In this document: positions 26,999 to 40,852 of the stretch, piece by piece | Layout: each line of letters starts with the position of its first letter | Position numbering within the stretch: position 1 is the first letter of the stretch | Assembly (NCBI GenBank): GCA_008360975.2 | Contig: CM039180.1 | Span: 9,019,122 to 9,083,121, forward strand | Direction: 5' to 3' | From: Lichenostomus cassidix | Taxonomy: Eukaryota; Chordata; Aves; Passeriformes; Meliphagidae | Length of the DNA: 64,000 nt | Program-made: the position numbers and the translations under genes | The notes under the pieces: model-generated | Told to the model about the DNA's origin: nothing | The model's database searches: none | What the model saw: the letters and a program-made list of their open reading frames with translations, nothing else

Positions 26999-27466
26999 CT
27001 TCATCCCACCCCTCCCTTCTTCCTAAGCTCCACTTCACTCCTGAATTCTCTGTGTCTTTTCCATAGTGACACAGAGGGATGGAGAATGGGGATTGTGGTT
27101 AGCTCATCACATATGGTCTCTGTCACTACATTCTCCTCATGGGGAGAACTTCTCTCACTTTTCCCCTGCTCTAGCATGGGTTCCTCCCACAGGAGACAGT
27201 GCTCCCCAGACTGCTCTGACATGTATCCCACATATTCTCCCTTCCTCCCTCTGGCTGCAGATGCTCTGGCACAGTAATTTTTTCCATTCTTAAATATGTT
27301 ATCCCAGAGGCTCTGCCACTGTCACTGATGGGCTCAGTGTTGGCCATCTGGGAACTGGATGGCATTGGTTCTATCAGATATGGGGAAAGCTTCTGGTAGC
27401 TTCTTAAAGAAGCCACTCCTATCATCCCCACCTTCTACAGACACCTTGCCATGCAAAGTCAGTACA
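26999..27466 (+). mobile_element. Avian endogenous-retrovirus LTR fragment, 5'-truncated
   Basis: This GC-richer block in AT-rich surroundings follows the order of a common bird ERV LTR. It opens with a C-rich segment (TTCATCCCACCCCTCCC), continues through GCACAGAGGGATGG-like and ATGGGGAGAACTTCTC-like segments, then a TTCTTAAATATGTTATCCCA segment at about 27287, and finishes with CCTTGCCATGCAAAG just before ACA at 27464-27466. The expected LTR start (TGTGGTTTAACCCC) is absent, so the 5' part is missing. The middle appears shortened relative to the family around 27215-27235. No internal viral genes lie on either side, so it is a relic of a solo LTR or of a deleted provirus. The family is probably ERVL-related, from memory. 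The exact name is uncertain. Confidence 0.75.
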
Positions 27467-30400
27467 TCCTGTTAGTGCTGCTGAGAGCCTCCTTCCTTTC
27501 ATTTAATGTCCTAACAATTCTTGACTTTAACTGCAGTTTGAGAAATCTAATGGTCTCCTAGAAACACTCGTCAGCTTTGGTAGGGGAGATATGCAGATGA
27601 ATATGACGTATACAACTGGGACTGAAAATTAATTTGTGCACCTCAGGCCTTTGGGCTCTAACTCCTTCATGCAACCAAGTCTCTCCTGGTGGATGAGGAG
27701 TGTGAAAGAGACTGAAGTATGCTGAGATGGGAGTGAGACAATGCAAATGGTGGTAAAGAGAACCAGTAAAGTGGGAGAGAATCTGGAATAAGAAGCAGCA
27801 GAAAGCAAAAAGGTGATGTGACTTCTGTGTGTACAGCTGGGAGCAAAAAAAAACCCAACAAACAAAACAGCCCTGCTGGTGACTAACCTCTCACCTTGGG
27901 TACTATCAGGTATTTCAGTGTGGGGGTCTAAGAAATTGAGATGATGGTTGCAGAATTCCCTGTGCATCAGGGACAGAGGAATGTTCTTGATCACGTGTGC
28001 TAGGGATGAGCTTGTGGCTGAGCCAGCAGAGTTTGTATCTCACTATGGACATTCCTTTTGTAATGAGCAGAAAAGAAACATTATTATTTTGTGCATGTAA
28101 AAATCTTCTTTAAAGCTTGATAGTGTCCTCTGCTAGTGTATTAGCTAGATTATCTTTTTGAAATTTACTGAGAACCAGGGAGAGGCTGTGTTCTGCATTT
28201 CATGAGGTGACCCTTTATTTCTGCTATTTTAATGAAGTGTAAATTTGAGTGCATAGCACTTCTTTTTTTCTCCTCCAGAATAAGCTGCAGGCAGCTTATA
28301 TGGGTTTAAATGATTTTTGCCACACTAAGAAAGGGAGGCCAGAGAAAGAGAGGGAGAGAAGAGTGAGAGCAGCTTTGTGCTGAATCCCTGGGGAGCTTCT
28401 CCCTGCGCTGCAGAAAGGGGATGTGGAGGGTGAGAGGAGCACCAGCAGCAGCCGTGACTTCCCTGGGCTGTGGCCCAAAGTTTGTTAGTTCCTTGTTTTG
28501 GAACCCAGAATGCTGACAGGAGTTTTCAGGTGCTGGTCTTCATTGCCTTCAATATCACAAACAATGTTATCTGCAGCTTTATAGCAGCTTTGGCATCAAC
28601 TTTTTGGCTTTTTATCCTTTTAGCTACACACTGGTGGGGAGAGATCAATCATTCAGATGTCCTTACTAATTTTCAGCTTTATTTTCTGAGTGTTTTAAAA
28701 TTAATTTGAAGCCTGATAGTGTTTATTTATTTTATTCTGCACCATCTTCAGGGATATTCTGGAACAGATTTAGAAATCTGTGATTTCCTTATCTTGACTG
28801 CACCTTGCAAACACTGCCCTTCCCCTTTTGAATAGTTTTGATATTTAAGCTCTCAGTTTTGGGTGATGCAGTTTTCATTTGACATAAAAAGAACAGATTT
28901 GTCTTTGTGTGTGCTGTGAACTTCATTTTACTTTGCGTTCTCTATTTTACTAAGTTTTGCTGCTATGCCTCTAGCCTCTCCAAGATGTGATTAGAAGGGA
29001 AGTAAAGCAGTGTTTGATTGGGATATTTTGCAATCTCAGATTTCATTTGAATATATATTTTGTATTTGCAAATGTGAACAAAGCAGTATAAGTGAACACA
29101 AAAGTGTATGGTTTTATATTCTTTATGAACTGCTAGATGTTCCCCTTGTTTTTATTACCTGTAGGTAATTAGATGGTGGATTACCAAAAAACATTTCTCA
29201 CTGGATTATAGTTATCTTCAGGAGTTAAATTTTGACTATGTGTAAGTTTAATATTTCTGACTTGGCATTTAGTAACATGATATGGACATTTATAAATCAG
29301 GTGGATATTAAATGATCAGCCATGGAGTGATTGATTATTGAGTAACATTATCTGCTATTGGCTTTAACAGCTGAGTGCAGTGATTTATAATATAAAGAGA
29401 TATTTTTCTTGGCAAGGAAATAGCCAGGGTGCTGTGCTGCTATATTTTCCTTTTCTTGATTTCTCTCAATTTTAACCATACAACTGGAGATAGAAGTTTT
29501 TTTATTAAATTATTAAAATAGATGTTATGATTTTTAATTTGAAGCACTTATCATGTAAATAATTATTAGCACTTGCATAATAGATCAGGAAAATGAGACG
29601 CTCAACATCAAGCTAGGATTGTAGCTGGCACAGTGAAATTTTATATGCTTGGGGATCAAGAGTTCTCAAGATACAGAAATAATGAATATTTAATGACTTG
29701 AAATTCCAGTAATACATTATATTCAAGTTTTATTTACATATTATTTTTATCCAAGCTATTTTATGCTATACCTTGCTCTTCTATTAATAAACATACTTCT
29801 GTAATTTTTTTGTTACAGTTAATCCTTTTGCACAGTCTGTTCCCAGAAATAAGTTATAAATTTGACAGGATTAGTGTTTGTTGAAATGTTTTAGGTTGAA
29901 GCAGTACTACTTATTGCCTAATCCCAAAGAGAAGTTGAACACCTCAGAATGTTAATGACATGACTTTTCTCCATAAACTTGTGGCAACTGAGATCATGTG
30001 TCTACTAGATAATATTCTGTGATTCCACGATTATTATCTTTCAGTACTGGTCAGCAGATTCAGTCTAAACCTAATAAATTATTGAAGGAAATGTATGATA
30101 TGGGTCAGTCCAGTCCTAGATAGGATGAGGTGGTCTCTGTTATGTATTTCATAGTTGTTGTAGAGTTCTTTGGGATGAGGCAGTTTTGGGCAATTCCAGT
30201 AATGTTGCCATTGGAATTAAGATGTCATATTTTTTTAAATATCTATACATTGCTGTAAAAATTAATGGCAAATAACCTATTGATTGCACTTCTTCCTTAA
30301 CTAGAATGGCAATGATAATACAAGTTGAGTTAAGGAAATAGTTATGTGCTTTCTGCTCAGTTTCCACACAGAGGCTGGTAGGTGTAGTTCAGAGGCTTCC

Positions 30401-33400
30401 CCAAAACCCTGCATTTCTTGTTGAATACATTTCTGTCAGCATCTGAGAATTTTAAAAAAGGAGAATGTTTTAATCAGTGAGTTTCATCACTAAACAGTAA
30501 AAGCAAAAATAAAAAAAAACACCCCTTCCCCAAAAAAGAAAAAAATGAAAACACCCATGACCAAACCACTAAAAACCTGCCTTTAAAGCACTAGCAGGAC
30601 TCTTGCTGTGAGTGCAGTGGGTTGAGGTCAGCTGTCTGATGTTAGATAGGGCAATGCCTCTATCTAACCAGGAGATACAGACCCTGTCAGACAGTGCAAG
30701 GTGGAGGGAGAGAGACCTTTCCTATAGACTGTAAGTTTTTGTTCCATTTTTGCCTTTAGGAACATGCAGAATTCAGACCTGGTGGGTTTTAGCCAGCTAG
30801 AGCTAGGCTTTGCTACTTCTCCCTTTGAAAAAAAGATCACATAAGGAAAGATGATGAAATATGTTTTCATTATTTTCCCTGAAAATCATTTGAGCAGGCA
30901 TGCAACAAGTCCTTAAAAGAGCTAGGGAGAGAGAAAAGTTTCCTGCTTTTTTATTAGCTTTTTAAATTAGTGGAAATTTGATAAAACTGTTCCACTAAAA
31001 CATGTGAATCAATCTATTCTTTTGGTTGTGGCTCCATAGTTTTTTGCTGTTGCTTTTCAGGGTTACCAAAACCACCCCATCCCCCCAAAAAAACCCAAAA
31101 ACCAAAACACCCAAAGAATGCCTCTGAATCCAGAAGATTAAGTGGAAGAGTAACGTGGATTAGTGTTAGAACTGTTTATTTTATGTAATCCTAAGGAATA
31201 CAATTCAAAACCAAGGAAAACAAAACTGACTGAATATTTCTGTAGACACCTTCCTCTTACAGAGAAGTAACAGTTCCAGTTGTGGAAACTGGCTCTATGA
31301 ATAATTTCTTTGGATGTTATTAGAGGTACCTTATGTACAGAATGACTTTCTAGATGATAGTTGAAAGATTGGTTTAAAGTAATCAAATAGATAAATAAAT
31401 TAATTAATTTTAAAAAATAAATTAATCAGCCTTGATTGAAAGAAAAGAAAAAACTTGAAATTGCATCAGGCAAATATGAAACCCCCAGATTGTTATCATT
31501 AGTATAAAATTGATATAAATAGGTGAAATTGAGCTAAATTAACAGCTCTTTAAAACAGACTAAAGGTCGTAGTAGAGAATGCCGCATGTTTTGCTTTTGT
31601 CAGTAAATGATTAGGTGAACTTTAGCATGATGTCTAAAGCTGTTGGAGTTGCACTTACATAGTCCCTTCTTCCTCTCTTTTCCTTAGCTCTCCCAGCTCT
31701 AGGAATATTAACTCTGGCTCAGCAAAACTTGGTCTGTGTCTCAGGACAGGATCTAGCATGGCTGTGATTTGGGCTCTTTAAGACAGAGGAAAGGGGAAGA
31801 TAACTAAACAAAAGCTGATCAGTATCTTTTCCGCTATTCAATGTATGAAGTACTAATGAGGTTATTTAATTCTGTATCTGACAATGAGCAAGATAACACT
31901 GAAAACAGATTAGGACTCCATTCTAAGAGAAGATTCCTCAGCAATTTTAAAAAGGAAGATCAAATCAATATCTTCATCACAATTATGTACAAAAACAGTT
32001 TAGGGAGAGGGTCACTCCACCCAGAAAGAGCTATAGTAATACCAACTAGCAGAGCTACTGCATTGCAAGGCATCCAGTAGGTATCTCCAGATAAATTCCT
32101 GAAAGGATTAGTTAATTTTGTTTTTAGTGGCCAGCAGGCATAGCTATTCATTTTGACCTCATAATTCTGAGGTTAATTTATTTTAAAGTTCAGACAGAAA
32201 ATACTCTGAAATGAAAGTGTTTGAAGTTGAAATTGCTTTATAAAGAAATACATGATACTCATAACAGTATACAGGATTCTGAATATAGACTAATGTTCTG
32301 TGTTGACAAAGAGTATTGGCTTTTATTTATTTAATATTAGGTTTTTTTCAGTGTGTAGGTGCTGTGTTAAGGAAGGCAAACACTTTATTCTAGCAGCAGA
32401 CATGTTCTCTCTTCAATCAATAATCTCTTTTTATATAGAAATTGAAAAAATGTAGAAAAATTTACAATTATCAATTAAAATTTCTTAAAATATTTGAAAC
32501 AATGAGTTTGTAGCAATACATTATGTTACTGTAAGTATACTATTATTAGATATTGGTGCTTATTGAGGAAGATGTGATAGGAATGTATGTAGGAGTAGAG
32601 AAAAGATGGAACAATCTATGTCAAATTTGTGAATTAAGGATAAAATTAATTGCTTAATTTTAGCTAAAATGAAACTATCATGTTAAACAAGATAACAACT
32701 GGCTTAGAGTTGTCATCTTTTATCACATAATGTAATGAAACTTCAGTACAAATCTGATATAAATAGCTGATAAGCCCTTCTTTAGTACAAATTAGCATAT
32801 TCAAACCTCCTTTTTAATAGCAAATAAACACAGAAGCAGATGTTCCATGGTAACATTGTTATCTTAAAGTTCAGCTGTAATAGTAAAAGGTCATATTTTT
32901 ACTGGTGTAGTCTATTACAGGTGGCTTTAGATCCTCTGAATAGTCTAACCTTCTTTGTGAGGAGGGTTTATAAGTGCCATTGTGGTGAAAATGCAAAAAA
33001 AAAAATCAGTTTTGGTCCATTTTTTGTACTCAAATTTTTTGTTGTTGCTGTTATTTTGGTTTTGTTATGGGTTGGTTTTTTTTCAGAGAAAAATATTATT
33101 TTTTCTTTTTATACCAAAAGCTACTTATAAGCAGATGGATTTTTCTTAAAAAAAATTTCAATGCAAATATAATCGGTGAATTCCTAACCTCTATTCAGCC
33201 TGACTACTGAAACACTGCTTTACTGAGTGGAGTTACTCATATAAAGGAAAGAACAAGTGACTGTTTCATGTAATTTGAGAGTTTGGGACCTGAATGAATT
33301 TTAAGTAATTCAAGTTCTTAACCAGAGAATATTGCCATTTTTTGAAAGACTATTGTCACAATAAATTCAATGTGACTTTGCATATTTTGTTTTTTAATTC

Positions 33401-33665
33401 CCCATAGCATTTCTAATGGTGTGTTGTAGCCTTTATAGTAGTACATCAGATCATAACACAAATCTTTGAAGGTTTTGTCAAGACATTCTTGAAAAATTTT
33501 TTTGGTTGTCAGTATGGTTGATGAAATATCTAGTGAACTGGCAGGTAGTTACATAAAGAGTGGTAAAATCTCTTAGGGTGAACGCAACAGTATATCTAAT
33601 GTGACATGGAAAAGAAGAAGCTGTTTTTTAACAAAAATCATGCTTCAGAGTTCAATTTAAAGTTG

Positions 33666-33694
33666 TTTTTTATTTTTTTTTTTTTCTTTTTTTT
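33666..33694. repeat. T-rich tract
   Basis: Nearly pure T interrupted by single A or C residues. Simple low-complexity sequence. Confidence 0.85.
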
Positions 33695-34368
33695 GATTTA
33701 GATGTATTGCAAGTGAAAGATTATCCCAAGCAGTCACTTTCTCTCCTTTCATTTGATGAACAAGAATAGGCACTGGAAAAAACAAAGCTTTTGATTTAGT
33801 GATACTCTTGGCTTTCAAAACTGGGAAGCCACAGTTAGTTTTTTAGGATCAAAGGAGAATATTTGGGACTAAGTTCTGTCCCACAGGGGATAAAAGAATG
33901 CATAACAGAGACCATACCGTAATATAATACAATACCTGATGGATAGCTAAACTCTGCTCCGCTGCCCTTTCTGTAAATTCATGCTTGAGTTTAGCTGTTG
34001 CTAGCAGGGAGTAACTCATCCTAATTTTCCATCATCAGAGAAGAGATCAAAGTGGCAAAACCTCCGTGTCAGTTGGAAAAGGGAAAAAAACAGATAGCTT
34101 CAGGGTGTACCAACTCATTCTGAGGTTTTACATTAACTTGCATGAGGTGCAGCTCTTTTCCATTACCTATGGATGCAATGAAGATGGAACCAATTTAGAG
34201 TTGCTTAACCATAATTACACCCACTTAAAAAATCACTTCTGCTTTTGCATTTCTGCCACAGTTCCAATCCACTAGTGAGTGTGCTTGATAATAATTTACC
34301 AAGTGTTACTGCAAACAAAGAATTCCTGCTGAAGGAAAACAAATGACTGAGAAAATTGACTGGCTTTT

Positions 34369-34407
34369 AAAAAAAAAAAAAAAAAGAAAAGAGAAAAAAA
34401 AGAAAAA
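34369..34407. repeat. A-rich / purine tract
   Basis: A run of about 17 A followed by GAAAAGAGAAAAAAAAGAAAAA. This is a pure purine tract with no recognised element attached. Confidence 0.85.
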
Positions 34408-36540
34408 TACCACAACCTAATTGACAGAACAGAGTTTTGATTCTAGCTAAATGCAAACCAGCACAAGTTTCTTGTCAAATGAATAGCTACTTCAAGAAAA
34501 TGTGTGCTTTTACTGTAAAGTAACCCTTACAGTAGGCTGGTTACTTTTTTTGTGTGTGTGTATTTTCTAAAGGCACAGAGTAAGGAAATCTGCAATTGGC
34601 AGGTTTTTTATTTTTTTTCTTTCCCCCCTTCCTTTCCCATCAATCTTTTTCTGGTATAGTAAATCATGCTAACCTGCCCTTTACAACATATGCTCAGGTT
34701 CGAAGAACACCAAAGTCCAGCTTATAACTTTGTCTGTCTTGAGAGATTTAAAAGCTTCTCTCTCCAGAGGCTACATAAACAATCAGATTCTTCTGGAGTT
34801 CAATGGTTGCTGAGTTTTCACTACTGAATTTGGATTTGGGCACTATAAATTGTGCTAGTTCACTAACACTTAGGTGAACTTCTATATCTACCTCAGATCC
34901 CTTGTAAAGATATTACATGACTGACTTGCTAGTATTTTTTATTTTGAAAATGAGTATTTCTTCAGAGAAATTGCTGCATGCTAAGCAGGGCAAGAGCAAA
35001 TAATTGGTTCTTTGGGTTGCGTAATTATTTGCTGTTAGTATTGAATTATTTACAATTTATTCATCCCACTATTGTTATAAGTATTATATAGATTAGTATA
35101 CAAGTGTTAGTATAATATGCACAACTACTGATACTAAGGGTGAACAGGTCAGATGTGTATTATCTGTGTTGTTACATGTGTTTACACATATAAGTTGTGT
35201 TTTCCCCATTAATATTACTCTGATGTTACAATCAATATAAGAGGATGAAGAAAGGTTGTAACACCATTTACTGCACCACAGCTTGCTGCAGCAGCACCTA
35301 AGGAAAGGAAACACTCTCCATAGCCTGGAGGTGTGGTCTTGGGCAAGATGTTTAAGATTGAAATATGAATGTCACATGAACAGTAGGAAAACGAGACAAG
35401 CTTCTGCACTTCTTGTTTGAGTGTCAATGGAGCCATGCTGTGATGAACTCTGACTCCTGAAATTGTTTTTCTCTATGACACACAAACTCTAGGCTATGTA
35501 ACCCCATACAGTCACTCAACTCTGTGGTTAGAGAGTTTCTGTAAGTGTAGGTTTGAATCTGCTTGTGCAGGCAACAGAATTGAATCTGGGTCATCCATAT
35601 CAAGTGTGCAAGTGTTTTCACCAGAAGTTATTACATAAAACTGGAGACTACAGATTTTTGTTTTTCCTCTTGTGGTCTTATATAAGAAAGCACAAAATGC
35701 CACTGCAATTTCCACTGAGTTTTCTAGCTTTCCTCTGAAAAGCATGCTGTCTCAAGCCCGTCATGGGTTTAGATGGAGGATTGACTACTTTCTGGTTCCT
35801 TACTTGGCTTCAATACAGATTAGCTGTTCAGATTCATATGCCAATACTGTTATAACCAAGACTCACAGTGCCTGGGTAGTGCTCCCTAAAATGGGAGATT
35901 ATGGTATGGCCTTCGGCAGTAATGTTTGCAACATCTGTTGCAGACTTTGACATATTTAGATAGCTTGATATAAAGTCACTGTTTTCCAGGCTGGGACTTT
36001 CTAAGATGAATATCTAAGTTTATGCAATTCTGAAATAATAGCTATGCAGGTAGGTTTTACTGTTCTTTGCTTTTGGGAAATAAGAAGTTGGGACACAAAA
36101 GATTTAAAGTTAGGGTAAAAGCTATCATATAAACAGATAAATGTAGAAAAACTGCCTTAAACTGAATTAGTGCTTTTGACCTAATTTTTGGTATTAGTTA
36201 AATTTAATCTGTATTTAATTGATGATTTCAGTTAAAGAATATCAGAGCTAAAGCATTTTCCCTTCTACCAATGTTAATGTCTTAGATCCTCAGTTGGCAT
36301 CACTCCATAGTTTTCTTGGAGCTGAATCCATTACATCAAAGGAGAATCTCTTTTTCCCTTGGTGTTCAAAACCTGAGCTCATCCAAGATGAAGTTTCCCT
36401 GCTGTGCTCTCATTCCTTGTCTGCCTGTGCCCAAACTGCTTGTGCATTTAAAAAACAGTTAGGAAAACACTGTAGTTCTCTTCTTGTCTGAGGAAAAGCC
36501 ATGAAGACAAAAAATTAACTGCAGTGTACTGCTACTGTAT

Positions 36541-36575
36541 GTGCATGTATGTATATGTGTATATATATATATGTA
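36541..36575. repeat. GT/TA simple repeat
   Basis: Alternating GTATGTATATGTGTATATAT-type sequence, a degenerate purine-pyrimidine repeat. Confidence 0.85.
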
Positions 36576-39500
36576 ACTGCAATATATACCTCATATTATG
36601 TAATGTATAATTTTACATAACGTGGCAATATGTACATAGTATGTGTGTATTCAGAGTATGTTTTGTGTGCTAATGGAAAAGAACAAAAGAATAAATAAAT
36701 ATACAATCTTTATGCAGGCAGGAAACCCATTTTTCATAATATACTGTTATTCGTCCCTTTGGGAGCCAGGGGGAAAAGAAAAGTTTAGATTTTAAACCAC
36801 AGAAGAGAGCAGAATCAGCAACATTCTTTATAAACTGGTAGTATGCAATCCTGACAACAGCTGCTCTATAGCTGATTCTCAGAAATGGGGATTTTGAGTA
36901 AAATTCAATGTAAAAAATCTAAAAAAAGGATTAATATTAAACACTTTTGAAACCAATGGGGCTAGTTTCTAAGGCACATTTTTCTAGCTTCCTGGAAAAA
37001 AAATCTCATTTAACTATACTTCAGTGAGAAAAAAACAACTGACCACGGTATAAAAATCAGTATTGTTACTCTGATTACCCTTGTTTTGTAATTCCTCAAA
37101 TAAAGAAAAAATACAGAAATTTTCATGTCTGTATTAAATTAAATAATATATATTTAAGTCCATATATAAAAGTGGGAGGGTGTAGATATGGCCACTAAAT
37201 TTAGATATTAATTTGTGTTCTTTGCAGTTAAGGTTGCAATAGAGTATGTGAATCTAACTTGCAAGTGGTAAATATCAAAATAAGTAACATTCACAAATGT
37301 CACATGACAGAGGACAGAGGAGTGTCTCTCTGTGTTTATGTATGTGTGTATATGCAACATGCATATATGTACGTGTGAAACAATGCATGTATTTGTTTGT
37401 ACTCTACACGTGTATGTCTGGCAGAAACCTTCAGAAAAATCAAATAAATTATTGCATGTGAGAAAATTGTGTGCATGCACACAGATACAACACCAGGTTT
37501 GCATGCTCCCATGCAGTCCAACGGATTATTTTTTCCCATAATTTCATTTGAATCCTGACCTTGTTCAAAATTGTGAACCATAATGGCTTTCCTCCTGACA
37601 GCAATAAATCAGTCACAGAAAAGAGCATTTGGAAAGCACCCAGATATAGAAGGTCATACAGTATAACCAGCATTTATGTTAGGAGGTTAATATATCCGAA
37701 ATATCCTTATCTGCATCTCATAGTCATCAAAATAATCTGTTTCCTATCCAGTCGAGTTCCTGAGGAAGGAATCTCACAGCCCTTTCTCATGCCTGTGCTG
37801 TGCTTGGATGAGCAGAGGCAGCTGGAAGTGATTAGAATAGACTGACGTGAAATCACATGGGAAGGGATTCATCTCACTGAAGAAGAGGAATCAATGCTCT
37901 GTTCTGTAGGGGAAGAGGAGTTTAAGTACAAAAATGAGCAGATTTTCAAAGGGGCACATGGGAATTGAGCTACATGATTGCACTGATCCCATTTAATATT
38001 GCAAATCACATCCTATCCTCAGTAGATTATAAACAGACTGATAATCACAGATGATAGTTTCATAAGAACATAGGAACTGCTAAGCAGGAGTGAAGCAGTT
38101 GTTACTTTATCCTAGTTTTTCCTACTAGCTCTCCCAAAAGAGCACACAAAGTAATATCAGGCAAAAAAAGAAGAACATTAATAAATACGTATGTATAAAT
38201 GTTACTTTTGTGAGTTGGAAGCTGACATTTCCCAGGCATGCAAGATTTGATGATTTAATTTTAAATGTGCACATTATTAGAGATGGGACATTTGAAAATC
38301 ACTCCCTCTTGAAAGGGTAAGAGTGTTTGTTTTATCATAAGCAATATCCTTAAAAAACCCAAACTCATACTATAGCTTCAATTTTTTGTCCAGCTGAACA
38401 TATGCATTTTATGTTTTGCCCTTTATCATGTGATCTAGTTACTTAAGCCTCTCCCTGTAATTTCAATACCAATGTGGTGCATACAACACTCAGGTCTACT
38501 CAGGTGCCTTGCCCACTGAATGTTCATTATCTTAACAGCAGTGTGATATTGTAACTGTTAGTAGATTCTTTGTGCAACAGCAAATTATTGGTCCAAGAAT
38601 TTACTCTTTTACAGACATACAAACACGTTGGTGAAAAAGAGATACATTTGGGAACTAGGCAGAATTTTTTTCTATTTTCATCAACTAGGCGATTTTTTGG
38701 TTTTAAATACTGAAAAATTAGATGAGATCAGTAATTGTTGAATTGTGAGAATATTCACACATGTTTTTTCATTCCCCCTAGAGAATTGTGAATTTTATAT
38801 TGGTTTGGGTCTTCATGAATTAGATTCAGAGATTTTCTAGTTTGTCACCCATCTGAGGTGATTTTCCTTGTTTTAAAATTAGGTAATGTTCTGGCAATGA
38901 TGCCTTCATAGGAGGTGGGCAGTGCTGTCGATGCCCTAAAGTATCGTGCTTGTCTGCCATCTAGAGCTGTTGACAAGTTGCCTTTTGAATGTCATTTCTC
39001 TGCGTGACATTCTGGCAGTCACTTCCACCTGCAGGTGTCCTTCCTCTTGGTTGTTTAGCTCAAGCAAACCTAGTGTCAAAATTACGTACAGTGGCTATTC
39101 TGGAAGGAAACAGAGCCTTTTTTGTTCTGCTACAGCAGTGAGAAAATGCCATTTAATGTAACAGCTATGAATAACTGCACAATGTAGGATATTATAAACT
39201 AGATGGGTAATGTTAGATACAAGGATGTTCACCTCACTAGCCACAGGTTCCTTGAATTAAACTTTGATTTGGTTGTCCTACCAGTACTGTGCTATTAGAA
39301 ATAAAATATGTCCCTTTCAGACCAGGGAGGAACCTGTGTGTTTCTCTTATTTAGCTTCATGCATACTCAAAGAAATGTACATGGTCATCTCTCCAGGTGA
39401 TAGAGTTACTTATTAGAATTTTAAGTTATTGTAATGAAGCTTGCTAATTTATTAAACAGGGCAAAATTAAGTATTGGACATGAAATGGAGCCTGCAAGGT

Positions 39501-40369
39501 AAGCCTGTCATACAAGGCATTACAAGAGGAAACTTCACCCTTGGGGACAATAGCCATTTTGTAATTGGCTTCATTTGACATGAAACTCTGGTTACTTTTA
39601 CTGTCTGAAGCTCAGATTAATCTCTTCTGCCTCTAGTCATTAAAAAGTTAAGCATGCAGCTGAAATTATTCATTTGGGTTCTCTGTGTGAATTTAATGGA
39701 GAGAGGTCATTTTTGCAGGAAGTCAGTCCATCTGCTTAGAATGTCAGTTTTTGTCCATGGAAGTAAATTTCCCTGTTGACTCCATTAATAACCATGATAA
39801 CTGATGTGTTATAAAGCAAAAAATGCTCATGTGTTTAGAGGTAGAAAGGTAGGAACATATCATGTGCTTGGAACAGCTGTTCCAGCCAAGAATGGAGCCC
39901 AAAACAGAGCAGAGCCCTTTGAGGAGTATTTTGAGCACATTGTCTCTCAGTCACTGAATGATCCCCTTCTAAAAAATTATTAAAAATGGATTGAAAATGA
40001 AATAATAACAGAGAAAACTGAGTGGCAAAAAAAGTAGTATTTTGAGTCTGTATTTCTTGATGAGGATAGAAATTTTTTCTATCATCTGTTATGAGCAGGA
40101 TGACAGATATTTTTGTTAGAATAGTGCCCAGCCTTTGCTGAGACAAACTGAAAGGCCGTAAGAGTTTCCTAGCAGTTAGCTGGAAAAATACAGTAACACC
40201 TGCTTCTTTGCTGTTGAGAGTCTCTTACTCCACCAAGAGTATGCATCAGGTGACCTTGCTAGAAATCCCAATCATATGGGGTTTCTTTATATATATCATG
40301 TTTTATATTACTTTTGACAATATTATTAAACAAGCATTTTAAATATTTTATTTTATCTATGTGTATCTG

Positions 40370-40392
40370 CACACACACACACAAGGGGGGGA
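40370..40392. repeat. CA microsatellite followed by a G run
   Basis: A CA run of about 14 bases followed by AAGGGGGGGG. A short simple repeat. Confidence 0.85.
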
Positions 40393-40695
40393 AAAGTAGA
40401 GTGCAGTAACTCAGAAAATCATGGTGGTTGGAAGCATGAAAACTGTTTTTCAAGTGATAGTCTTCATTTTAAAGGTAGGAAACATGTTTTCTACTTATCT
40501 ATCATATGCGTGCTTGTGGGAGTGAAAATTTTGTGTAGTACTTTTCATAGTTCTCATCATCCTAGTAATTAATTCCCTGAAGAATTGGCTAAGGCAATGT
40601 CTAGCTGCTTTGTTTATGATTTCAGAATAGTCATAGTCATCCATTCTATATGAAATATTCCTTTTTCGTTTTTAGCCTGTGTACAGGGGGATTAT

Positions 40696-40852
40696 GTGAA
40701 CATAGGGGTGATGGTATTGAGTCAGACCAAGGCACACAGAGCACAAGTTCTGTTTCCATCAGCAACAGAAACCAATGGAAGTGTGAGAACAGGGGAAACA
40801 TATATTATACTTTCCCCTGATACTCTCCTAGCTTCTACTTCTGAAGGCAGTG
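40696..40852 (+). mobile_element. Possible ancient amniote interspersed repeat (CR1/SINE-like)
   Basis: The block begins GAACATAGG, then contains GAGTCAGACCAAGG, an AACAGAAACCAATGG-like segment, a GAACAGGGGAAAC segment and a CCTAGCTTCTACTTCTG segment. That order resembles a repeat common in turtle and crocodilian genomes, whose copies begin with GAACATAAGAAC and carry GGGTCAGACCAA. I recall the family only by its sequence pattern and cannot name it. The similarity is moderate and needs a library search. A 167-codon open frame (40696-41199) starts here by chance. Confidence 0.45.

Larger units (their letters stand above)
27467..40695 (+). other. PCLO: PCLO intron, anonymous segment
   Basis: About 13 kb of AT-rich intron with no exon recognised. 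It holds A/C-rich low-complexity patches (about 30505-30560 and 31065-31115), long T- or A-rich tracts (33666-33694 and 34369-34407), a GT/TA-rich simple repeat (36541-36575), a diffuse TG-rich patch (37325-37480) and a CA run (40370-40383). A GC-richer, purine-rich patch at about 28290-28470 was not recognised. A stretch near 38061-38080 weakly resembles the start of the older repeat called at 40696. Confidence 0.7.
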
